Shown in pieces: positions 30,091 to 37,599 of a stretch of 37,599 nucleotides of DNA. Location of the stretch: the NCBI GenBank assembly GCA_003427395.1, contig BFEA01000114.1, forward strand, positions 3,117,862-3,155,460. The letters are read 5' to 3'. Position numbers and translations under genes: made by a program. Positions within the stretch are counted from its first letter, which is position 1, and the number at the start of each line of letters is the position of its first letter. The DNA comes from Chara braunii. Taxonomy: Eukaryota > Streptophyta > Charophyceae > Charales > Characeae. The notes under the pieces were generated by a model. The model was not told the origin of the DNA. It saw only the letters and a program-made list of their open reading frames with translations, and did not search any database.

Positions 30091-30649
30091 GGAAATAGGG
30101 ACAAGGGCAGTGCTCGAATATATACATGAATCTGTTTGTAGGATATAGGGATAGGGGCAGGATTTGAGTCTGAGTCTGTTTATAGCATGGGTCTGTGCGG
30201 TGTGGCCAGGTCCCACATGGGCGCGGTATGGTGAAAAGGAGGCTTAGTACAATCAAACCCAGTTTCAAATTCGAAGGTGTAGGCGTAGAATGGACTGGTA
30301 GCCGGATATAAGTACAACGATTACATTTTCGAAGGTCCTTTTCCGGGTCAGATGTCAAAGTGGTCCGCCATTTTCGGAAATGGTCGGAGCGACAGAGACG
30401 GAGGGGGGATTGGGGAAGACAGTGCAGTCAAGGGAGCGGTAGGTGGATTTCCCCCTGAGGAGACCGCGTGGCGACGGTCGAAACTTGTCGGGGTGCCATA
30501 CCCGCCGGAGGATTTGTGTTGTTGTACTTGTGCACTTTGCTGTGTACTATGCTCAGAATACTGTATACATTGTGTATGCTGTGTATGGATGTCTGATTCG
30601 ACACTTGTATTTACTGTGAAGACAATCACTTCGAGCACCATCACATACC
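30091..30649 (+). repeat. PLE pseudo-LTR, right copy
   Basis: About 559 bp matching 24255-24835 with scattered substitutions. It carries the better-preserved hammerhead. Immediately after it come GCATCGGCC and then family B/A-like DNA (CCTCAGGTTCAAATCGAAATTC near 30704), so the PLE end is placed at 30649. Confidence 0.85.
30451..30493 (+). ncRNA. Hammerhead ribozyme in right pseudo-LTR
   Basis: CUGAGGA at 30455-30461. Stem II is a perfect five pairs, GACCG 30462-30466 with CGGUC 30475-30479, with the same CGUGGCGA loop as the left copy. GAA is at 30480-30482. Stem III is AC 30483-30484 with GU 30487-30488, and the cleavage base is C 30489. Stem I has four G-C pairs, 30451-30454 with 30490-30493. 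Every consensus core base is present with no insertion, making this the best ribozyme candidate of the window. Confidence 0.88.
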
Positions 30650-31341
30650 AGCATCGGCCAAGCCCATATCGGGAGTCGCTGAGTCCCAAAGAGAAGAGAA
30701 AGCCTCAGGTTCAAATCGAAATTCTTCGCTGAATTAAAAATAAAATATAAAATATAAAAATATTTTATTTTTATTTTTATTTTTTTAAATCGAATAATGT
30801 TTTGCTTTAGGTGCATAACGAAATTTTTTACTGAGCTAAGAATAAAAAATAATTTTTTTTTTTTTTATTATTTATTTATTTATTTTTTCCCGGTCGGATA
30901 ACTGATCCCGGACCAATAGCCTAGATAACGACTAATTGTTTTTCAAACCAGATAAATCTATCATAGAAGGATATAAAAATATTACACGAACTTTCAAACA
31001 ATTTATCATAACGAAAATATATAATTAAAACGTTTGATGAAATATTATAGAAACATCGAATATATACTTCAGATTATACTAATAACGATAGTCAAAACAT
31101 CATATCTCCAATGTAAACTATACATTATATCGAGAAAAAAAAATTAAATACAAAATAACACGAATATGAAAAAAAACATATACAAAATCAAATCACAACA
31201 ATTCATACAATTGTAAAAATCGTTAATAACGAAAAAATATTAATTTGCACAAATTATTATTTTCATACTGCAACATTGGTAGATTATGACAATATGAATA
31301 AACATATAAATTTAATAATGCAAAATTATAAACTTGTCAAA
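30650..31341. other. AT-rich flank right of the PLE with element fragments
   Basis: 30700-30730 has a reversed shared block, and 30888-30925 (CCCGGTCGGATAACTG ... CCAATAGCCTAG) looks like a family B right end. The rest is AT-rich without features. No gene is recognised. Confidence 0.45.
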
Positions 31342-31398
31342 GCTACCAGAGTGGCTCGAGACTACTTGTCCGACCGATAAAACAAATATATATATACA
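31342..31398 (+). mobile_element. Family B terminus, fragment
   Basis: GCTACCAGAGTGGCTCGAGACTACTTGTCCGACC corresponds position by position to the left end of the 23361 element. It is cut off by a TATATA stretch and the start of a family A element. Confidence 0.55.
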
Positions 31399-32116
31399 CC
31401 AGCATGTACGTACGGAGGTCCCCGGGCAGACCTCCGTACGTACAGGCGTACGGGATCCCGTACGGAGTCCGAACTTGACGGCGTTCGGCTCCCGCCTCAG
31501 ACCCTAAAAATAACTTTTTTTCTGAATTATTTCTTGTGAGTTTTCTATGACATGAGGTACATGCCCATAAAGTTTCAAGTCATTTTGCTCAGATAAACAA
31601 GAATTAAAAATCGCAAAATTTGGCGGTCTCAAAATGTGCTCGCCCATATTTCTTTTCACTTTTTACTTTTTGTTTTCACTTTAGTTATGGGTTTAAATAA
31701 TTTTATTATTTTTTGAATTTTCTGTAGTGGGTTTTGTTATGTTAAGTACATATTTCTAAATTTTCAGGGCATTTAGCTACGTAAAAAAAAATGAAAAATC
31801 TCCAAAGATGGCGGTGTCGAAAACGTGCTGGCGCACTCGCAAAATCTATTTATTATTATTTGTTTTTAATATTTATTTTTTATATTTTATTTTTATTTTA
31901 AATTTGGTAAGGAATTTGGATGTAATGCTCAGGCAAATCAAATCTTGCTTAACTTTTTTTTTTTTCATAACGTATTTGTTTTTTAAATTTTTTTATTTTG
32001 GTTTTTTTATTTTGGTTTTTTTTTTTTTGTCCGCGTTCGGCCTGAACGGCCGATTACATCCCCAAATGGTCCCATACGTTCGAGCGTTCGGCCCGTCCCG
32101 AACGATGGTTACCCTG
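31399..32116 (+). mobile_element. Family A element, GTACG-type hairpin
   Basis: About 718 bp. The left end carries a perfect 15-bp hairpin, GTACGTACGGAGGTC at 31406-31420 with its complement at 31429-31443. The right end is GGTTACCCTG. The flanks TATATACA and TATATATA could be an 8-bp duplication but are low-complexity. Inside are two ~230-bp tandem half-repeats, each ending in a CCAAAGATGGCGGTGTC-type motif, then the AATTTGGTAAGGAATTTGGATG block. Confidence 0.66.
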
Positions 32117-32577
32117 TATATATATATATAAATAACCAGGTTTTTTTTTCGGATGCCATGGTGCTCGGCCTTCCATGACCCACGAGCAAGGTTCTAGAAA
32201 ACCCCAACGCAAAAAAAAAAATGAAAGAAAAAAAAGTTGTGTATAATTGTAATACAAACGACTTATAGATGAAATTCACATTATAATTCCTTACGAAATC
32301 AGAGATAAAAAAGAATTATATATAACAAACCACACTAAGGCAGATAAACTCGACAAAAATAGTTGTGTAATGGGACCCTTTAAACCCCTTTAACTCCTTT
32401 TAAACCAAATTATACCTCTCCTCCCTTTTTGGAAGTTAAATCACAAAGAAAAGAAAAAAAAAACGGATTTGGGGTCATAAGGGAGAGCACCGGCAAGGAA
32501 AAAAAGAGGAAAAAAAATAGTTGCACCCCCGGGTACGCGGCTGGACATGAAAATCTTCCTAGATCAATATATACATA
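32117..32577. other. Spacer with a family D repeat
   Basis: A (TA)n run at 32117-32130 is followed by AT-rich sequence. 32380-32570 (CCTTTTAAACCAAATTATACC ... ACGGATTTGGGG ... CACCCCCGGGTACGCGG) resembles 21600-21850. Function unknown; no gene. Confidence 0.45.
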
Positions 32578-33273
32578 CAGGGTTACCTGACCGAACGTTC
32601 GGGGGCCCCCGGGCTGGGCCCCGAACGTTCGGGGTTCCGTTCGGGGGCTGAACACCTCGATGTGAGGCCCCCGCCAAAAAATATTTTGGGGCCTAAAAAT
32701 AAGTTTGTTTTTCGGAATTGTTTTTTGTGAGTGCTCTATGATGTAACCTACACTCCTATAAATTTAGAAGTCATTATGCTAAGCCAAAAAAACATAAAAA
32801 ATCGTCAAAGATGGGGGTGTCAAAACGTGCTCGCCCACTCACTATTTTGTTTTTTTTTCACTTTTAACTTTTTGTTTTCATTTTATTTCGGGGCCTAAAA
32901 AATTTTATTATTTTTTGAAAAACTTTTAATGAATTACTGATTATGCAAACTACATATCTGTAATTTTTCAGGGCATTTGTCAATGCAAGAAAAATAAAAA
33001 AAAATCGGCAAAGATGGCGGTGTGGAAAAGGTGGTGGCAAACTCACTCATTTTAATTCTTTTTTTATTTTTTCTTATTTTTATCATAGTGTTCATTTTCT
33101 GTATTGGATTTTTAATTCAAATTGGGTAAAGAATTTGGATGTAGTGCCCAGGCAAATATTGTTTAGTTTATGTTTCTCCATAACATAATTTTTTTTCAAA
33201 ATTTTTAAAAAACTGTCCCGAAGGGGTCCTGTACGTTCGGGCGTTTGGCTCGTCCCGAACGTCGGTAACCCTG
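32578..33273 (+). mobile_element. Family A element, best-preserved ends
   Basis: 696 bp bounded by CAGGGTTACC and its perfect inverse GGTAACCCTG. Near the left end is a perfect 14-bp hairpin, CCGAACGTTCGGGG at 32591-32604 with 32619-32632. Two internal half-repeats end in GTCAAAGATGGGGGTGTC and GGCAAAGATGGCGGTGTG. The TAAAGAATTTGGATGTAGTG and TCCATAACATAA blocks follow. Flanking 8-mers do not match, so the insertion duplication is decayed or the element moves differently. It has no coding capacity. Confidence 0.72.
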
Positions 33274-33548
33274 CCAGCATTATATATAACAGCTACAAAA
33301 AACGAGGTATAACTAAACGACTTTACAAAACGAGAGATCAAAGGGTAGCAAAAGGAAGTACTTGATTACGAAGGAACCAAAATTGTTGTAGAAGAAAAGG
33401 GAGTACTTCATTACGAAGGCGATTGATATAATTAAAACGTAAAATAAATGGATAATAAACAGATAAAGAAAATCCTTGGCATGATATGTGCTAGCACAAC
33501 TTAAAAAAAAATCATGTCGAGAAAGAAACATATATATATATATATAGG
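33274..33548. other. AT-rich spacer
   Basis: No gene or repeat family recognised; ends in a (TA)n run at 33532-33546. Confidence 0.5.
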
Positions 33549-33965
33549 CCAACTGTCGTTCGGGACGGACTGAACGCCCGAACGTGTGGGACCCCTTGGC
33601 GATGCGTTCGGCTGTTCAGACAAACGTGGACCCCCCCCTAAACAAAAAAAAAATTCTAAAAAAAATAACAAAACGACATGTTATGAAAAAAAATACAATA
33701 AACAAGATTTGCCTGAATATTACATCCAAATTCCTTATCAAATTTAAAATAAAAATAAAATACAGAAAATATAACTAATTAAAAAAAAAAAAAGGGCTAC
33801 CAGAGTGATCCGGATCCACTTGTCCCACCGGTCAAAAAAAAAACAAAAGAATGAAAAAATACAGGGTTTTTTTACCAGACGTTCGGGGCCCCCCTGACTG
33901 TCCGGGGTGATCGACCAGACGTTTGGTCGGACGTCAGATCGGACATGGGTTGTCCGACCTAGCGC

Positions 33966-34005
<40 letters not shown>

Positions 34006-34978
34006 AAATTGTTTTTTTGAAAAAAAAACATGTGACTTCTACCTTGCATAAGGTGAATGCCACCAAAATTTTGGCTCATTTGAGCCAGTACAAAAAAAGA
34101 AAAAAATCTTCAAAGTTTCTAATCCCCATCTATACCCCTCCTTTCCCTACCAAAACCCCTCGTACCCCCCCCTCCCACCCCAAATAGCACCCTATCACCA
34201 AATGCTCAGAAAATTCCGAATTTTTTTATGGGACATCTCAATGGCATGCGCAACACTTTCATAATTTTTTTTTTTTTTTTTTTTTAATGTCAAAAAGTTG
34301 TTGTCCGGGATGGCGGACAACCCCCCTACCGGACGGTTGGGGGAGACGTCCGGCCATCGAACGACTGGTAACCTACAAAAAATAAAAATTATTTTTTAAT
34401 TTTAAAATTAAATTAAAATTTGGTAAGGAATTTTGATGTGATCGTGAGGCAAAAGTTGTTCGATTTGTTTTTTTGCATAACGTAGTTTTTATTTTTTCTA
34501 TTTTTTTGGAACCTTCCCTGGTCCTTATATGGTCGGGCCACTCGGGAAAATAAGGTGACTCGGGCGGCCCGGCGGATAGCCCAGAGAAAAAATGAAAAGA
34601 AAATTAAAATTAGTAAGTCACCGAGCACGTTTTCGACACCACCATATTTGGCGATTTTTTTTTTTTTTTTTGCACAGCCAAATGTCCAAAAACTTTACAG
34701 ACATATACTACACATAACACAAATCTCATTAAAAAAGTTTCAAAAAAGTAGAAACTGAAAAGAAAAAAAAAACAGTGAGTGGGTGATTTTTATTCTTTTT
34801 TGGCTTAGCAAAACGACTTCAAAATTTATAGGCGTGTACCTCACATCATAAAGAACTCACGAAAAACAAAAAAAAAAAAACTTATTTTTAAGCCCTAAAA
34901 TAATTTTTGGCGTGGGCCAAAAATTTTTAGGCCTTTCGAATACGTCGGGTTTGGATTCGAAAGGGACACCACGGTTGC
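33549..34978 (-). mobile_element. Family A element split by a nested family B element
   Basis: The left part (GTCGTTCGGGACGG ... GCCTGAATATTACATCC, to about 33788) and the right part (from about 34590, GAGCACGTTTTCGACACC, CATATTTGGCGATTTTT, CAAAACGACTTC) are consecutive portions of one reverse-orientation family A element. The 33790-34588 piece separates them. The end next to 34979 is decayed. Confidence 0.58.
33790..34588 (+). mobile_element. Nested family B element
   Basis: GGGCTACCAGAGTGATCC at the left and GGATAGCCC at the right are family B ends. Its interior holds GGACGTC-type palindromes, a ~35-bp poly-A run at 33968-34003, a unique ~250-bp part at 34020-34270 and a second set of palindromes at 34302-34372. 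It may itself contain another insertion. Flanks are poly-A, so no duplication can be read. Confidence 0.52.
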
Positions 34979-35749
34979 CAGGGTTGCTAGGCCGAATGTA
35001 CAGGGGCCCCTCAGCTGACCCCCGAACATTCGGGCGTTCGAGTCCCCTGTACAGGGCCCGACCTTGAAGGGGTTTGGACCCCGCAAAAAAATATTTTAAC
35101 ATCGAAATATTATTATCTTTCTTAAGAATTGTTTGTGTAAGTTCTTTGTGATATAGGGTATATCCCCATCAATTTTGAAGCCATTCTGCTTAGTCAAAAT
35201 AAAATGAAAAATCCTCAAAGATGAGGGTGTCAAAACTTGTTTGCCCACTCACTAATTTGTTTTTTTTCTCTTTTCACTTTATGATTTTCCTTTATTTCGA
35301 GGCATGAAAAAAAAAATTATGTTTTTTAACTTTACTTTTATAGTCTTTATTACGTAAGATACACATATACAAATTTTCATGGCATTTGTCACAACCAAAA
35401 CTAAATGAAAAATCGCCAAATATGGCGGTGTGAAAATCGTGCTCGCCCGCTCAATAATTTTATTCTCGTTTTATTTTTTTTAATTTTGATTTTTATAATT
35501 TATTTTTAGTATCTGAATTTTTTTTTCAAATTTGGTTTAGAATTTGGATGTAACGCTGAGTGAGGCAAATGTTGTTTAGTTTATTCTTCTGTATATAACA
35601 TATATTATTTTTTATATTATTTTTTAAGGTTTTTTTTTTTTTTTTTTTTTTGTCCGCGTTCGATCAAACAATCGAACGCGTCGAGAGGGGGTGCCGAACG
35701 TTAAGGCGTTCGGGTTCGGGACGGGGTGACCCGAACGCCGACAACCATG
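34979..35749 (+). mobile_element. Family A element
   Basis: 771 bp from CAGGGTTGCTAGG to CCGACAACCATG. The flanking 8-mers ACGGTTGC and GCAGTTGC differ at two transitions. Two tandem half-repeats carry CCTCAAAGATGAGG (35213-35226) and CGCCAAATATGGCG (35414-35427), both self-complementary. It abuts the preceding family A element head to tail. Confidence 0.65.
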
Positions 35750-36435
35750 GCAGTTGCAATAGAACACATATTATATTTTTGTCACTCAACCTTTCTCATT
35801 ATTTATCTCTCAACATGATCCATGTTCTGTGATGCTACCGTTTTTTTTTTTCCCTCTATTTATCTTTCTTTCTCTCTCTCAATATATATAATACATATAT
35901 ATAATAACATGCGGTAACATAAAAAAAGATGAGGTATGTTGTATTCGAAAAATTCACAATCATTTTATTGCAACTCATACGTGCAAGTCGAATTTTGTAG
36001 TAACAATCATATATATTGCTTTTCAACCATAATATTTTCATCGAGCAAAACTGATTTTTCATACTTGAGTCATTATTATGTTTTTATTGCTCAAGTTTTT
36101 TTTTCAGTCCTTACTGTGCCACATTTAAATCATAATAAGAAAACAGAAAATCACCCTCCCTCTCACACAAAAAAACTAGGCCCTTATAACTGCATTCCCT
36201 GTGCCAATAAGAGAGAGGGAGAAAGATAAATATATAACCTCGATCAGGTTGCAAAATTTATCATGAACAATTCGATCTCTCAATTTAGTTCCAAGCTACG
36301 CCCAACACTATCTGAAATGCGGTTTTATTCATAAAGATAAAAAATATATATAAGATAAAGATTTATGGTGTAATAAAACATATATATTTTTATTATATAA
36401 ATAATAATTATTCATATGTTTTTTTATTGAATACC
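35750..36435. other. AT-rich spacer
   Basis: AT-rich sequence with short TC and TA runs (35867-35900). No gene is recognised. The small open frames here lack any familiar motif. Confidence 0.5.
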
Positions 36436-36778
36436 TGCGTAGCACCGTGTTTGCATTCGAAGGCGAACGCGAACATGTTCACCCGAACACGAACAAGCGT
36501 CCAAAACCCTCCGAACGTGAACATAAAAAATATTGAAAAAACAAAAAAACAAAATTTTAAAAAATTTTGAAAAAACTATATGTTATGTAAAATATTAATA
36601 TAAGCAACTTTTGCCTTGGAGTGATGTTCGAATCCGTAGCCAGTCATCAGTTAAAAATAAAAAACTGAAAAAATATATATATTTTTTAACGAAAAAAAAA
36701 CAATTACGTTCGTCCGAATATGTTCGCGAGCTGTTCGCGAGAATGTGAAGGGGGGCGAACACGTTCGTTGTGCTATGC
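36436..36778 (+). mobile_element. Family C short inverted-repeat element, copy 2
   Basis: GCGTAGCACCGTGTTTGC and, inverted, GCATAGCACAACGAACGTG delimit about 340 bp. Layout follows copy 1 at 20900: CpG-rich GAACRTTC-type repeats outside, an AT-rich middle with CAACTTTTGCCTTGGAGTGA inside. The insertion duplication is not readable. Confidence 0.58.
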
Positions 36779-37140
36779 AATTGTATACATTATCTACATT
36801 AGGGTTGCCGACATTCGGGTTCGGCCGAACTCCCGAACCCGAATTTGTCATACGATTAGTGTCCCTTTAAGGATGCGTTCGGTCATTTGGGTCGAATACG
36901 GACAAAAAGAAAAAAAGAAAAAAAATCCAAAATTTTGTAGGCTACCAACCAAGCCGCCCGGGTCACCTTATTTTCCTGGGCAGCTCGACCTTTCAACGAC
37001 CGTAAGAGGCCTCACCCAAAAAAAAAAAAAAAAAAAAAAACTCTGAAAAAAAATTATGTTACGCAGAAAAAGAAAATTAACAAGGTTTACCACAGGGTTA
37101 CATCAAAATTCTTTATCAAATTAAAAAATATATATATATT
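36779..37140 (-). mobile_element. Family A fragment with a nested family B fragment
   Basis: TAGGGTTGCCGACATTCGGG at 36799 is a family A end. GTAGGCTACCAACCAAGCC at about 36937 starts a family B-like piece with GGGTCACCTTATTTTCC. After a poly-A run, TTTACCACAGGGTTACATC resumes the family A block. A further family A element starts at 37141. Confidence 0.5.
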
Positions 37141-37599
37141 CAGGGTTACCAGCCCGTACGTACGGAGGCCCCCGAGGGGACCTCCGTACATTCGAGCTTT
37201 CCTGGTCCCGTACGAGGCCCGAATTCTACGGCGTTCGATCCCCGCTAAAAATTATTAAAAATATTTTCTTTTTTACAAGTTCTCTATGACGTGAGGTATA
37301 TGCCTATAAATTTAATAGTCATTTGGTTTACCCAAATAAGAATGGAAAATCGCCAAAGCTGGCGGTGTCAAAACGTGCTCGCCAACGTTTTTTTTCACTT
37401 TTAACTTTTTGTTTTCACTTTAGTTCGGGGAGTAGACAATTTTATTATTTTTTGAAACTTTTTCAATGGGTTTTGTATTATGTGAAGTACACATATGTAA
37501 ATTTTCAGGGCATTTCGCTTTGCCAAAAAAAAAAAAAAAAATCGCCAAAGATGGTGGTGTCGAAAACATGTTCGCGCACTCACTAATTTTTTTTTTTTT
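37141..37599 (+). mobile_element. Family A element, GTACG-type hairpin, cut by window end
   Basis: CAGGGTTACC start, terminal hairpin GTACGGAGG 37160-37168 with 37181-37189, then both half-repeats with CGCCAAAGCTGGCG (37351-37364) and CGCCAAAGATGGTG (37543-37556). The right half lies beyond the window. Confidence 0.62.

Larger units (their letters stand above)
24255..30649 (+). mobile_element. Penelope-like retroelement with N-terminal GIY-YIG and ribozyme-bearing direct repeats
   Basis: A ~6.4-kb unit bounded by direct repeats (24255-24835 and 30091-30649). Between them, all on the plus strand, are a CCHC knuckle, a coiled coil, a GIY-YIG endonuclease, a Penelope-type reverse transcriptase and a ~1.3-kb 3' region containing a later hAT-type insertion (29115-29477). 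Classical Penelope elements have GIY-YIG after the RT; here it comes first, as in the permuted-domain PLEs described from green algae and other lineages. Stops and at least three frameshifts make this copy defective. Confidence 0.85.

Noticed and set aside
36622-36634. GTTCGAATCC, a tRNA/SINE B-box match (others near 5360 and 24429)
   Set aside because: No A box at the right distance, no acceptor or T-arm pairing. In each case the match lies in a transposable-element repeat explained otherwise.
18959-37599. Regularly recurring short repeats as a CRISPR array
   Set aside because: Spacing is hundreds of bases and irregular, units are parts of nested transposable elements in both orientations, and the DNA is eukaryotic.

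Overview
The window looks like nuclear DNA of a plant-lineage (streptophyte) organism with a repeat-swollen genome. A charophyte alga such as Chara fits best, but this is inference. Supporting points are a terminal exon resembling plant NOP14 behind a good 3' splice site, a chromodomain Ty3/gypsy retrotransposon (chromovirus), and a Penelope-like retroelement (PLE) with an N-terminal GIY-YIG nuclease, an arrangement described from green algae. No bacterial-style operon, rRNA, tRNA or CRISPR array was seen.

Layout. 1-1889 is presumed intron or upstream DNA with simple and degenerate repeats. 1890-2160 is the last NOP14 coding exon, the only host gene piece recognised. 2161-5314 is 3' flank plus microsatellites and a palindrome-bearing minisatellite. 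5315-16983 is one decayed chromovirus about 11.7 kb long, with ~2.1-2.2 kb LTRs. Its gag is split by an 816-bp non-autonomous hAT element with a perfect 8-bp target duplication, and its gag/protease junction by a ~510-bp foldback element. 16984-18338 is AT-rich and shows no gene. 18339-18871 is a compact GC-rich insertion flanked by a 10-bp direct repeat and carrying a hammerhead-ribozyme-like sequence. 18959-24016 and 30890-37599 are mosaics of nested, short, terminally inverted elements in several families.

The most interesting system is the PLE at 24255-30649. It has ~560-580 bp direct repeats (pseudo-LTRs) at both ends, each with a hammerhead ribozyme having a complete conserved core. Between them are a CCHC zinc knuckle, a charged coiled coil, a possible SAP-like segment, a GIY-YIG endonuclease with all key residues, and a Penelope-type reverse transcriptase. 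The frame is broken by stops and frameshifts, so this copy is dead, but the architecture is legible. In outline the ribozymes would cut the RNA, the nuclease would nick target DNA and the RT would copy. The 18.3-kb insertion carries a third, divergent hammerhead without coding sequence and may be a non-autonomous relative or an independent hammerhead retroelement.

A second theme is the short element families. Their GC-rich terminal hairpins differ in sequence between copies yet stay self-complementary, and families with different ends share one internal block. Coordinates of decayed elements are good to a few bases where a target duplication is visible and to tens of bases otherwise. All alignments were made by eye.
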